Origin: Heterostelium multicystogenum
Lineage: Eukaryota; Evosea; Eumycetozoa; Acytosteliales; Acytosteliaceae
Direction of reading: 5' to 3'
Length of the DNA: 64,000 bases
Assembly: GCA_003667245.1 (NCBI GenBank)
Contig: RCNN01000072.1
Location: forward strand, 93,310 to 157,309
Shown here: piece by piece, positions 1-11,840 of the stretch
Layout: each line of letters opens with the position of its first letter
Position numbering within the stretch: the stretch's first letter is position 1
Translations under genes and position numbers: made by a program
The notes under the pieces: generated by a model
The model's input: only the letters and a program-made list of their open reading frames with translations
What the model was told of the DNA's origin: nothing
The model's database searches: none

Positions 1-1124
1 GAGTCCAGAGGAAAAACAGAAATACGATTGGGATGTTGCAAGATACCAGGAAAAGAGAGCAATGTTGGCATTACTTCCGAGAAACTATGCTGTTGAGCAA
101 TGTAGAACTTCAGATGCCAATCAGGTGTTTTCAATCAGAAGACCCAATACTTTTGACTTTTCAAATGTTCGTGTGCCATCTGCCATGTCAAAAGGGCTTG
201 ACAAGAGGAGAAGATAATACAGAGTATTATGATGATTTGTCCCAAATCCAAGAGAAAGCTGGACAGATCGCTAAACTATTGATGGCCTCAAAGAACTGTG
301 TTTGTTACACTGGAGCCGGAATATCAACTACTGCTGGAATGCCTGATTTTCGTGGACCAGAGGGTGCATGGACCAAACAGGACCAAGGTATATATGACAG
401 CTCTAATGTACCAGAACTCAATGAAATCGTACCCACACTTGCTCATATGGCCATTTCCAAGCTAGTCGAGTTGGGACTTGTCAAGTTTGTCATCACAACA
501 ACAAACATGGATTGTTTACATCTCAAATCGGGAGTACCACATAATAAGATTGTCGAACTCCATGGAAATTCATTCAAAACATAGATGCACCGTTTGCAAG
601 CACACTGAAACACCTCCAGGAGGAAATATACAACTCACCAATGGCAAGATGTAAACGAAACGGATGCACTGGAATGTATGTGGATTCAATTGTCAATTTT
701 GCAGAGCCAATCGACGACGAAGACTGGCGTGTAGCCAAAGAGCAATCACAATTGGCTGATCTATTCAATAGTGTTGGGAACATCAATGAGAGTATTACCC
801 GCCTGTTTATTGTGTGAAATGGGCCCAATTGCAAACAATGGTCACATGGTATTATGCAACCTTCAGATCACCCCTTACGATGACAACTCAACACCCACAG
901 ACCATTTTGCACAACCGATGAATTCATGTATTATTTGATGAAGGAATTAAATATTGAAATTCCATATAATTACACCAAAAGGTAACGCATCTTATCATTA
1001 TTCACTCCAATCAATAATGTAAATTTCCTAACCAATTTAATCAATGATTAAATATTATTATTTTAGGTCAACATATAAAGAAGACAGAATTTCCAATTCA
1101 AAAGAAAGACTATTGGAAACCTAG
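1..1124 (+). CDS. SIRT7-like sirtuin (NAD-dependent deacylase), 5' end outside window, frameshifted
   Basis: NAD-dependent protein deacylase of the class IV (SIRT6/7) type, probably nuclear. The NAD-binding motif TGAGISTTAGMPDFRGP lies at about 313-360, followed by PTLAHMAISKL, the substrate-pocket stretch TNMDCLHLKSG and the catalytic-His motif ELHGNSF (about 556-575). After frame changes the zinc and Rossmann end is still readable: CKRNGCTGMYVDSIVNFAEP (about 652-710), then NLQITPYDD and LMKELNIEIPYNYTKR. An intron at 982-1066 precedes a last exon that stops at 1122-1124. The frame open from base 2 (starting SPEEKQKYDWDVARYQ) is the likely upstream coding region, so the start lies outside the window. 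At least four frame changes (near 215, 575, 640 and 790-900) break the reading frame. I read them as sequence errors, since the conserved order is complete. SIRT7 is favoured over SIRT6 by PTLAHM and NLQxTPxDD. The family call is firm, the subfamily is inferred. Confidence 0.82.
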
Positions 1125-1173
1125 TTCAGAGATAGACAAAGCAAAACTATGAAAACACCATTTAGTTTCCTAT

Positions 1174-1253
1174 TTTAATCAAATTTATAATATTATAATA
1201 TATTTCACTTTTGGATCCAAAACCGTGCTGGAAATTATTATAATTTGATTAAA
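1174..1253. repeat. Inverted repeat / possible 3'-end hairpin
   Basis: The 12-base arm TTTAATCAAATT (1174-1185) is matched by its reverse complement at 1242-1253. Allowing one bulged base, the pairing continues inward for about six more A/T bases. It lies about 50 bases after the sirtuin stop codon, so it could fold in the 3' UTR. Confidence 0.5.
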
Positions 1254-1448
1254 TGACAGCATACAATCCATTTGTAGATTGTCATCAAACATTATTTATT
1301 TTTTGTACATAAAAACAAATCTTACAGATACACAGATGCATGTGTTTGTGTTTGTTTCATCAATTTTACTGCATTCGATAGGAATTTATTTTATTTGATT
1401 GATGACCACTACCACATTTTCACATCTCATCAAATATCTGTGATAGTA

Positions 1449-1462
1449 GGTGGGTGGGTGGG
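1449..1462 (+). repeat. G-run motif (GG-T-GGG-T-GGG-T-GGG), possible G-quadruplex
   Basis: Four G runs separated by single T residues stand out strongly in this AT-rich spacer. The complementary C-run form recurs at 4054-4064 and 15352-15362. Confidence 0.45.
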
Positions 1463-1810
1463 TAAAGAGATAAGCGATGAATAGTATGATGGATGTGGAA
1501 TATTCAATGCAATGCAATCCAATGTATTTAATATAATAGATTGATTCATTACTTATTTGGCGCAAACATGCAATACTATTGTATACAATATTACAACTAC
1601 AATTTCCACCTCCTAATTTATTACACATCGTTGTAATTTAATAAAGACTACAACAATTAATAATATCATTGATATTTATATCTATACTAATTTAATATCA
1701 TTTAATTTATATTTATATCTATCTATAGCTATATTTTGGATTAATTATAATTATTATTATTATTTCTTTAAGAATTTATTTATTGATCTAAATAGATATT
1801 AAAATAAAAT

Positions 1811-3587
1811 ATGAGAAGAAATGTATTAGTTAATTTAGTTATAATATTTATATGTATTATAAGTTTAACTATTATATCTATTTCATTGTTTATTATACCT
1901 TCCTCACATTTACCAAAGAATCACAATGAAATAGCTGACAATGTAATGAATAATTATGTTTTCAATACTTATGTCAATAAATACAAAGATAGTGGAATCA
2001 AAGGAATCCACCCCAATAAGAAAGACCATAGAAAACCTGCTTCGAAACCTGTAAAGATTTCAAAAGATCTGCCCAAGCAAGAGGTGGTTGTCATAAACCA
2101 AACAGAAACTGTCCTTCCTGTCTTGACACTTGCTTTGTGAAAATGGTGGAATTGGATTCGTTGACAAGTGTATTTGCTCTCCTCCTTATAAAGGTGACAA
2201 GTGCGAGCAAATTGACGAATCATTGAACGACCCTTGTCTGGCACAAGATGTACAGAGCTCCGCCAAGAGGTTTAATAGGAAAGACAAACGAGTATCATGA
2301 TACCATTGGAAACTGTACGATTAATACATCGGTTGATTGTTGTTGGAAGTTGAATAAACGATCAAAAACACAGATGTTTGACCAGCTCGATAATAGTACT
2401 GATCATCAATTCCTCGAAAGATTACTGTCATCATATGGACCTTGGACTGAGAATGACAAGATCATGATCGACTACCTCTTCTCCATTGACTCAAGCAACA
2501 GCTATCAAATGAAATACAAGAAGGACAAGTTTTCATCCATTACTTTCTCTGACAAGCCAAGTATTGCATTCACCATTGATATCTACCATGTCGACATGGA
2601 AAGTTTGACTGCTCTTCTGAAGAATATCTATAGATCGAAACATTATTTTATCATCCATGTAGATAGTAGTATTGGCCACGAGAAATTGAATGAGATCAAA
2701 CAGTTGGCAGAGTCTTACAATACAAAAAAACATAGCAATAAGAATATCCAATTGTTAGAGAAGAGATTTGGTAGCACTTGGGGATCCATTGCCTCAGTTT
2801 ACTCGGAGATAGCCTCCATTGCAACAGCGTTTGATATGGTCAAACAGAGAATTAAAGATGGACATCCACATGCACATCAATGGAGTCATGTTATCAATCT
2901 TGGAATCTATGATTTCCCTACCAAGAACATCAGAGATTTGGAATTCTTCTTGGGAAGAAACATCAAGAAGAATTTTATTGAAAAGGCACCTAGAAAGACT
3001 GAATCAAGAAAATCTGTAAGTAAACTTAGAGATCTATCAAAATTTTGCGATCATATTAATTGACCAATCAACAGAAAACATGGATGGAATGTGATAATCA
3101 AATGGCAAGCATTGAATACCAGAACGCAGATCACTGTGGAAGCAATGACTATCTTCTGAACTCTTATAACAACGACTCTCTTGTGGAGGGATCACAATGG
3201 CATTTCATTACATATCGCTTTGCCAACCATTTGTTGTCGTCAATGAAATCCATTGAAAGAATGTTCTCTTTGAAATTTGCACTTTCGCCCAACGAAATAT
3301 TCTACCATCTTGCTTTACTTGAGTCGAAATTACCAGATGAATGGGATGGTAAGTTTGTTTTCTCGTTGATCTCGACCTATTTATGATACTAATTCAATCT
3401 CGATTCATTCATTCACTGTATAGACCACAACTACAGATATATTCCATACCACAAGGAAAACAAAGAAGTGGAAGTATCTGACATTGATTTCAAATTTGAT
3501 AGTTATTTTTCAAGCAAGGTTAAAGACCAAGCTGTTAGAGATGCAATTACAGAAAACCACTTAAACTTCCGAAACAAAATAAAGTAA
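1811..3587 (+). CDS. Membrane-anchored EGF-domain GT14 (core-2/I-branching, xylosyltransferase-like) glycosyltransferase
   Basis: Predicted type II Golgi glycosyltransferase. Residues 7-30 form one hydrophobic segment after MRRN, which fits a signal anchor. A short EGF-like module follows in another frame (2138-2197: CENGG ... CICSPPYKGDKCE). The catalytic region carries GT14 (branch/xylosyltransferase) signatures: FIIHVDSS, STWGSIASVYSE, then INLGIYDFPTKNIRDL where the family usually has INLSGQDYPLK. Introns are 3016-3074 and 3349-3423, the latter joining EWD to DHNYRYIPYHK. The C-terminal exon stops at 3585-3587. Frame changes near 2130 and 2270 separate the anchor, EGF and catalytic parts. 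The family transfers GlcNAc or xylose to glycans; the acceptor here is unknown. The DxD-like residues are not obvious, so activity is not certain. Confidence 0.75.
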
Positions 3588-4109
3588 TTCTTACATTCAA
3601 AAATGTATGAATCATTATTTCAAATTATATGATTGCTCGCTGGGTGACTTTTATAGATTATCCTTATATCTACCTTACTAACATTTAGAATTTGTAGTAT
3701 CTAAAGTTAAATCCAGTATTGTTCTAACAACAATGGGCTATTAAACTAAACTAAATATTTGAGTTTCCATACTTTATAAAGTAGCCCCATTTATCTGGTA
3801 TATCTTTCATCTATTGTCTGAGACTTTGAGATTTACTTTTGGTTGGAATGATTCCTTCGTCTATTGTATCTAATGCTCCAAGGACTTGAGTTAATGAAAG
3901 TAATCAGATTATTTCTAAAAAAAACAAAATAATCTAGAGTAACATTTTCAAAGTAATAGAAATTAGTAGGAAGTGGGTCTAGGTTCTGTCTTATATGATA
4001 TTATTTATGAGAGGATGTCGAAACATTAATATTAAAGTGATAATATTACTCATCCACCCACCCACTAATCTATTATACTATAAATAAATTGAAACATCAA
4101 TGCTTATTA
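3588..4109. other. Intergenic spacer
   Basis: No gene seen. It contains a CCACCCACCCA motif at 4054-4064 shortly before the next start codon, and otherwise AT-rich single-copy sequence. Confidence 0.5.
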
Positions 4110-5868
4110 ATGGAGAATAATCAGGTGAACAGCAACAACAACATATCATGTTTGTCATTTATCTTGCTAAGAAGAATAGTTGAAGCAATCGACAACAACA
4201 TCGATAGAAATCGTTCTGAGTTTGGTGTGCAAAAAGACTGTTTTATGATAGAAACAGCTACCTGACTTTCAACACCAATGATATCAAGTGTAACTATCAA
4301 CCTGAAAGGTTCAAGTTGAAGTCATACAAATCATTCTTTTTAGATGCTGTCGAACAGGCTCAATATAAAGATCTCAAACTTTACATTGGACCTACAGACT
4401 CTGCCACCTTTGAATCTGATGACTATGATATTATATATGATTACAGTAAGTTACTACTTTAAAGATAATCAAGTTTCACCTAACTTATGTGTAATTTATT
4501 TAGGGAAAATTAATATAAGAAACTACAAGCATATCCCTGATAATGTTAAATATGTTACTTTTGTTTCTGAAAATGTTGATGATGATGATGAGTATATCTA
4601 CTCGCTATTGAACAAGTCAAAGGTAACTCATCTCTATAAGTGTGAAACCATTGCTTATGGTCTACCTCAGACTTTGGAGTACATAAGCTTCAGCACTCTG
4701 TTTATTGGACCATTGATGCCCGGATGCTTTTCCACCGGGTTTAAAAGAGATACACTTTTATGACTTTTCTGTATACAACTTTCCTCTGTCAGTTGGAATT
4801 CTCCCTGAGGGATTGGAAGTCTTCAGGTCACCCGATATTGAATGGCTTCCCGGATCACTGCCATCATCGCTTCGTATTCTTGAGCATCCAGGTGATAGCT
4901 TCTCAACGATACAATCAGGGGTACTTCCACCTAACCTAAAGAGCTTTTCTACCACCTCCATCCCCTCCGCAATTCATTACGATTCACTACCTATTACACT
5001 CCAGCATCTGAAATTTGCACCACCAACCTTGCTTCCGATGATCAGGAATCTCACTAATCTAGAGAGTCTTTTAATTTTTATAACTGTCAATGATGAAAAT
5101 CCTGTCGATGCAGACTCTATTGTTGATCTGAGTTTGCTTCCTCCCAATCTAAAAAGTCTTTCGTTTGGATTCTCAAAAGCAATACTTATCAATGCCCTTC
5201 CCGCTTCAATTAAGTATCTGGATGTTGGATACAGTAGCTACGATCAAAACGAATTGTTTGCTGTGACATCGAACAGACCCTATCATCTGGAAGAGTTTGC
5301 TGTGGGCTATCATTACAAAAGCCAACCGCTTCCAAGAAATTTGAAAGTTGATAGACTCAATTTTTCGCGATACACTCACGATATTCAAATTGGTGACCTA
5401 CCCAAAGGCATTGAAACTCTTGAATTGGGTACAATACCTCAGAGAATAGCACCAGGTTCCTTACCAAATACAATTAAAAAACTGAAACTCAACAATAGAA
5501 CTATCAAAAATATAAATAGCAAAGGTGTCATTCCAAGCTCGGTTGAAACGGTGGAGTTGAGCTACTGCTATAATGAATACGACAACATTGAGTTTCCACC
5601 AACCGTTAAAACACTTGTTATAACTCTCACACGCCCTAATCACTTTGAGGATCTTCCTACCAACGTTACCGATATCATTATATCAACCTCACCTGTCACA
5701 ACCACCAAGTATAATTTAAGAAAACTCGACCAAGATAGCTATTTAATTTTTGGAAGATCCAATCCCTACAAATTCTTAGCTGCCATCTTTCCCGCCACTG
5801 CCCTACACGACATCTATTTTATGATAACAGGTGAGCCAAAACCAAGTAAAGGCTGTACAATACAATGA
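4110..5868 (+). CDS. F-box/FNIP-repeat protein (copy A)
   Basis: Dictyostelid FNIP-repeat (LRR-like) protein, probably a substrate adaptor of an SCF ubiquitin ligase. The start at 4110 gives a degenerate F-box: SFILLRRIVEAIDNNIDR, then in a shifted frame VLSLVCK, then LFYDRNSYLTFN. Intron 4446-4503 follows IIYDY. After it come repeated units of the form (L/I)P.(S/N)L..L.F......G.LP, for example GILPEGLEVFRSP, GSLPSSLRILEHP and GVLPPNLKSFSTT. The C-terminal block RKLDQDSYLIFGR followed by FLAAIFPA is shared with the next gene. Frameshifts lie near 4215, 4235 and 4728; from 4813 to 5868 the frame is open. The downstream gene is a diverged tandem duplicate. The substrate is unknown. Confidence 0.78.
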
Positions 5869-6061
5869 TCATCAACCAATCGATTCCTACAAACAACTAT
5901 TTTTCCAATTGGAAATGAAATAAAGTAGTTCGCCTTTTGAGATTTTCCAAGTATGTTCCTTTGATTGAAAAAAATTCAATGGGTGGTAGGAAAATCATTT
6001 CAATCATTGATACTTTGATTAAATTAGTAATAAGTTGTTTTTTGTATATCATAGTCTTCAT

Positions 6062-7758
6062 ATGACTGCTATTAATTTACCACATATAATTCTAAAGAAG
6101 ATTCTTAGTTACCTTGATGATATTGATAGGATATGCATTAGTTTAGTATGTAAACAATGGTTTGACAATAGAGAGGGCTATCTTAGTTTTGCCACCGTCG
6201 GTCTGGATCACCCAGACAATGAGAACTACTATCTACAATCATATAGATCAATCTACTTGAAATCAATGTATTCGAACAAGAGAAAATTAAAACTAAATGT
6301 ATACAGAAAGTTAAATATTCATACTTCTCGACGACCAGAATACTACATTGATTGTGGTAAATATATTTCATTCCATTCGTAAAATAATAATACATTATTA
6401 ACATATTCTTCCTAAAAGATGAAATATGCAGTATAAAATAGGTTGGACCCAAACATTGGTTGTGTTATACTTTATGCTACGTTAAATGACACTCAGTTAA
6501 AGCATTTACATCAACTAATGACTACCTCCAATGTTACAAAGCTTATTAATTGCCAATCATTGAAGTACTCACTTCCACCTATGCTCAGAGTATTGAAATT
6601 TCACTACGAATTTACTAAACCAATAACCCCAAACATCTTGCCAGACACACTTGAGTCGATAGAATTCAGTGATGAATTCAATCATGAGTTGAGGCCAGGT
6701 ATTTTTCCGTCTAGATTGAAGAAGATAAATTTTGGACAGTCTTTCAACCAACCAATCAAGCATGGTTTACTCCCAGAAGGACTTATAAGAATAATATTTG
6801 GAGATGATTACAAACATCCATTGGGTCGAGGAATTCTTCCAAACTCTCTTCAATGGTTGCAATTTGGAGAAAATGTAATTGAATCTTTCGATGTAGCCCT
6901 CCCACCCAATCTAAGAACACTATCTTTTTGGAGCAACAACAAAATAACTGTCAAGATACTACCACACACTCTTCACACCCTCAAGTATGTGCCTGTATCT
7001 ATGATTCCATTGATTAAGGACCTACCAAACCTACGAAATCTTCTACTTGATGATGATATAAACAGCACTCCTACCATCAATCTTGACGATATCCCCCTTA
7101 TTTGACCAAATTAGGTTTGAAATTTACAAAGTATTTCTTGGAGGCATCCGTTTTCTTCTGGACTTAAGAATCTGAATCTTGGTAGTTGTGTATTTAATAT
7201 TGACAAGCTATTTCCAAGCGATATTCAATATGGCTTTGATAAACTCTCTATAACTGAATCACACCATTCTTTCAACCGATCAAACCTGAGAGTCAAAAAG
7301 TTTCGAGTTGGTATCGATTGCAAAATTGACTCTAAACTTCCAAACGGTATTGAAACGTTAGATTTATATGGATTTACTCCCAAGACATTTCTTTCGAACT
7401 TCCTGATAGTTTGAAGTGTATTATTCTTACCACCAACTATGCCTTTATAAGAGGTTTCAACACTCAATGCGCAAAACCAGTCGTCCCCTTACCAGATTCT
7501 ATTTGTACTCTTAAGATTGACGCGATGGGACAAGATATAAAGTTGGAATCATTTGGCGAAGCAATAACCAATATACATATCGGTACAAACAATGGAGGTT
7601 TGTGTCACATTAGAAAATTGGATGATAATTATTATCTCTTTTATGGTCACCTTGCAAGAAGTAAATTCAATGCCATGATATTCCCAAAATCAATGTTCTT
7701 CAATCTAATTAAAAGCAAACTCAAATCTTCACGCATTGGATTAAACAATTGTTCCTAA
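6062..7758 (+). CDS. F-box/FNIP-repeat protein (copy B)
   Basis: Second member of the tandem FNIP pair. The N-terminus is a clean F-box: LPHIILKKILSYLDDIDRIC, then SLVCKQWFDNR. An intron near 6357-6441 separates it from the repeats. Units such as NILPDTLESIEFSDEFNHEL, GIFPSRLKKINFGQSFNQPI and GILPNSLQWLQFGE fit the FNIP consensus (F-N-x-P near the unit end). The C-terminal block HIRKLDDNYYLFYGH then FNAMIFPKS matches copy A. The start at 6062 is the first ATG that places the F-box at residue 3. Breaks near 7105, 7150 and 7390 require small indels to join the frames, and the intron phase also needs one base of adjustment. F-box plus FNIP proteins are a large dictyostelid family thought to recruit substrates to Skp1/Cullin ligases. 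Confidence 0.8.
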
Positions 7759-8214
7759 TTAAACAATAAACAGAAAATTATACTTTCGAACCCTCCCTAT
7801 CTTTGCAAGTACTAATAATAATAATAATTCCAAACCTTCGAAAGCTAATACACTCCTAATTTTTAATCCTTATTTTATTCTTGGATTGAAATGATTAATC
7901 AAACTAACATCTTTTTATTCCAAAAATAACATTTATTTTTTTCATGTAATTCCTTTTATTCTGGTGGAATTATTTAAAAGTAATGATTTGTTGTGTATTT
8001 TTTAAGTTGTTTTTTGTTGATTTTTCAAAGTTTTATGTCATAAATCGATAAAGTTTGTTTATGCCATCCACAAACAACTGTAAACAACAATCAAATATAT
8101 CTATCTATTAATTATATATTAATATATGGAATAGTGTATACATTGTGTAAAAGATAAAACAAAGATATTATAATAATATACTATAGTATTGTAACGAACG
8201 AAAGATTGTAAAGA
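7759..8214. other. Intergenic spacer
   Basis: Very AT-rich, with no gene or clear repeat. The last part before 8215 has TATA-like A/T runs and would be the promoter of the next gene. Confidence 0.5.
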
Positions 8215-8591
8215 ATGCATAGATTAGAAGGATCGGAATTAGATGATTTATATAGGGACTTGGGTGTGCAACGACCAAGACAGCTTGGCAGCGATGCTTT
8301 GAATAGTAGATATAATAACATTGGCGGTATCAATGCAGTCAACAATGAAAATAGTAGTACTGGCAGCAATTTTAGAATGAATCAACCAGAGCTGCATCCA
8401 ATCAATACGCAGAATGTTATTAGACAAACAACAACCAAGTCCTCATCAATCATAAGAAAAAAGAAGAAACAACAACATGGCTCTCATTCTCTCAATCATT
8501 ATTCAAAGAGTTTTGTTATGGTGCAGCTTATGGTTTGATAGGTTTCCTCTTTTCTACATTTAACGAATACAGAAAACTGAAACCAAGTTAA
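8215..8591 (+). CDS. Hypothetical small protein with hydrophobic C-terminus (one frameshift)
   Basis: Not recognised. From the ATG at 8215 the protein begins MHRLEGSELDDLYRDLGVQ, passes through an Asn/Ser-rich linker and a basic patch (IIRKKKKQQ at about 8450-8475), and in the first frame stops at 8538. One base of frame adjustment near 8510 gives a continuous ending, FKEFCYGAAYGLIGFLFSTF then NEYRKLKPS, stopping at 8589-8591. That tail looks like a single membrane helix with a glycine-rich face. It vaguely recalls small mitochondrial inner-membrane proteins, but I cannot assign a family. The gene is convergent with the OSCP gene downstream. Confidence 0.5.
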
Positions 8592-9127
8592 GCAGACCTC
8601 GATCAGATGATATTATTATATTGTAAATAAATAAATTATAAATATAACGTATAGAACAAACACTGTTATTTGTATAATAAAACTATGTATACATATACAA
8701 CAATCAATCAATCAATCAAATAAATAAGAACAAGTAGTCAAGCATTACTAAATATCTTTGTTTAAATTGTATTTTTTTTATTTTATTAGTTTAAACTATG
8801 TAAATTAAGGTCGGGTAATAGATTAATCAATGGTCATTATATAATGTATTATTTATACAATGAACATGTTGCTATCTAACACAAAGAAGAAAGATTACAC
8901 AAAAGATAAAAGTTTGAGTTGTTGAAGTGCAGTGCATTGCTTGTAGATTAGATAAGATTAGATTAGATTAGTTTAGTTTAGTTTGTTTTATGTTTGTTTA
9001 TTATTACTATGATATAATGATGTAGTTAATATGATGAGTGATTATTATTATTATTATAATGAATGGGTGACAGAAGCTGAAGATTGATTTCAATACAAGA
9101 TTAAATTAAATACTATCTTATTAATTT
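8592..9127. other. Convergent intergenic region
   Basis: Lies between the 3' ends of two convergent genes. It is AT-rich with short simple repeats (GATTA and ATT runs near 8945-8985 and 9040-9055). No gene is seen. Confidence 0.5.
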
Positions 9128-10459
9128 TTAATTTGCTTTGTTGAGACTGTCTTCGTAGGCCTTAACATCGAATGAGAAATACTTCTCCTTAAACTCTTCC
9201 TTCTCCCAGACTGGGGTGTCGGTGAGGGCAGCTTCTCTCAAATCGTTGAAGAAATCGGTGAAGATAGACTTCTCTTCACGTTCACTCTTTTCGATAGCTG
9301 CAGAGAGGGTGGCATTGTGGTTGAGGAGTGGTGACTCAATCTTGTAACCACTCTTGATTGATGGATCTACTGAATAGGCGAATTGAATCTTGGTGTCCTC
9401 AGTGAAATATGATCTAACAAGTTGTTCCAATTGTTGTTTCTCTTTATCGTTGTATTCCTAAGTAATAGTAGGTAGTAGTAGTAGTAGTAGCAATAGAGTC
9501 AGTTAATACCATTATTCTAAAGCAATCAAGCAATAGTGATTCATTCATACATGAGCAACAGTCAATCTGATGTTCATCTCGGTTGAGAGTGAAGCAACCA
9601 AACGCTTGAAATCCTTCAAGGTGTTGACCAAGATACCAAAGTTGTTTTCATTTGACATGTAATCTTTGAGGATGAAAGTTAGTAATGAAATGTCGATGGT
9701 CAATTACCTTGAAGATGCAATGCTGTTTACTTACAGAGGAAGAATTCACCGATTGGTGACAAGGTGACAGAGTCAACGAAGAAGTCGATGAGGTTTTGTT
9801 TATCAGAGTTGGAAATATCTGGTTCTTCGACGATGGAACGGAAAGATGGGATGGTTTCGAAAGCCTTGAGAATCAATTCGACGTCCTTTGAGACGATGTT
9901 GAGTGAACGAGCTTGGGAAGCACATGAGAAGAGAGCACGAGCAACCTTACCAGAGGCAGTTGGGATGATGATGGTTGGTTTGACTTCGAATTTTGGTGAT
10001 GAAACCTTTGATTGCTCCTTTGACTCCATCAAGTTGGTGATGATGTCTTGATATTGCTTCTTTTGAGCCAAACGTGAGGCTTCGAGACTCTTCAAAACAT
10101 CAGCTGGAATCTCTTGGTTGGTGTCGTACTTTTCCAACTCTTCCCATTCCTTCTCCATATTGTTGTTGCTGCTCTTTGGTGGTTGTTGTGGTGGTGGTGG
10201 TGGTGTTCCAGCTGCCTTCTTGGTTGAGAATGACATGACATTACCACCCTAATTTATTTATTAAATGCATCATCCTGTATGTTAATATACACAAATTTCA
10301 CTGTCTGTTGCTGCTGCTTGCTGCTGCGCTTCCTGTTGGTGATGCTGCTGCTGCTGCCGCTGTTATGTTTTGCTAAATAATACTCACCATTGGCTTGAAG
10401 GTGGTGGTGGCAACACGACGTGAACCAACAATTGATCTAGTAATTAAACGAGCGAACAT
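9128..10459 (-). CDS. atp5O: ATP synthase peripheral-stalk subunit OSCP (delta), mitochondrial
   Basis: Four exons read without any frameshift: 10459-10388, 10248-9735, 9663-9551 and 9457-9128. Phases are consistent throughout, with GT/AG borders on the minus strand. The protein starts MFARLITRSIVGSRRVATTT, a typical Arg-rich mitochondrial presequence. The OSCP/delta domain is seen in GKVARALFSCASQARSLNIV, then FRSIVEEPDISNSDKQNLID, and late in IQFAYSVDPSIKSGYKIESP. OSCP links the F1 head to the peripheral stalk of ATP synthase in the inner membrane. Unusually for the family, about 70 residues with a Pro/Gln run and acidic helix (MEKEWEELEKYDTNQEIPAD) lie between the presequence and the OSCP fold. 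Assignment to OSCP rather than an unrelated stalk subunit rests on the ARALFSCAS and late glycine motifs. Confidence 0.8.
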
Positions 10460-11840
10460 CTTTTATTGATCGAATCTGCTTCTTCTTTTGATTTGACTTG
10501 AACTGAACTTGATGAATGAATAAACAACAACAACTGTAAAGTAATATTACTCACTGCTGCTAAATGTTATGTAATAACAATATGAGGTGGGTGTTGTAGC
10601 CTTTAAAGTGTATCGAATTCAAAAACAAAAAATGATCATAATATTAGTGTGTGATATAGTTCGAACTGTGCAGAAGCTGACAAAAAAAATTGAAAAAAAA
10701 AAATCAATTAATTTTTATTATTATTTTTTTATTATTTTTTTTTGATACTAAAATTTTTATGGTGATGTGATTATCAACACACACAAGAGGAGGACCAATA
10801 AAACATCACTTTCGCAGCACCCAATGTAAAAATACGTAGTTCAACTACCAAACACACCAAAAACTGAAATTAAAATTAGGCGTTGGATTGTTTTCCCAAA
10901 ATAATGCAAAAATTGTTTCAGATTATAATAGCTATAATTAATTGATAATAATAATAATAATAATTAATACTCACGTACACAATCGTTCTGTTTTTCTACA
11001 CTCACAGAAATCATACAAATAATATCTTACTCAACATCGTTCATATCCATCTTTCACCTCTAAATTCTCATCACACCACCACCACAAAAACACACTTGGA
11101 ATCACCCTTTCCACTCAACTCATCTCATATCAATCCATTTCTTTCCTCTGACTGTGTTTTATTCGGCAACATCAAACAAACAAATATTTTTTATAATTTA
11201 GACAAAAATATTACTAGATATATATATTTTGTTGGATTGATTTCAATTATTATATATATATATTTAAATATATAATATAGATTATATCATCCATCATCGA
11301 TCATTCATTAAATTAAAAATAACAACAAAAGTGATATATAATATCAATCATTTATTTATTTCTTTTATTAATTTAAACTATAAAAATATATTTAAATATA
11401 TATAATTATATATATCTATCATTGTAATAAGTAATCATTGTAGTTAGTGTTAATTAAATTGGTATTTAGAATTATATCTATAAATATAAATTAATATCTT
11501 ATTGGATTTGGTTTTGTGTAGTAGTTGTTGTTGTTGTTTTGGTTTTTGGTGTGACATTATTAAATAAATCTTTAGTTTTTTAAGATAGTAGAAATATAAC
11601 TGCCATCTTGCAGCAAAGATTACCAAACAACTCAAGTTTATTGGGTAACATTTAATTAGTTTTATTAGTATTATTTATTATTGAATCAAGTAGTAATTTA
11701 CTACTATTTTGGAATGACTTTGTTTTAATACTGTATCAAATAAACCACCCCCTAAACATATATTCTTTTATATTTATATATATATCTATTTTATATTCTC
11801 TTTTTACTGTAAACACTACAATTACTACTTATAGCATATC
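10460..11840. other. Divergent promoter region between OSCP and TBC gene 1
   Basis: About 1.4 kb without a supportable gene, lying between two divergent starts. It is rich in poly-A/poly-T (10680-10745) and TA microsatellite (11218-11280, 11385-11415). An A/T-rich minus-strand ORF at 11450-11635 has no coding look. Confidence 0.55.

Larger units (their letters stand above)
1125..1810. other. Intergenic, sirtuin 3' flank to glycosyltransferase 5' flank
   Basis: AT-rich spacer with no supportable gene. It holds a long imperfect hairpin (1174-1253) just after the sirtuin stop and a GGG-repeat motif at 1449-1462. The last 100 bases before 1811 are almost pure A/T, as expected of a dictyostelid promoter. 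Confidence 0.6.

Noticed and set aside
11450..11635. Minus-strand 61-residue frame
   Set aside because: Composition is that of A/T-rich spacer with a GTT repeat, and there is no conserved feature.
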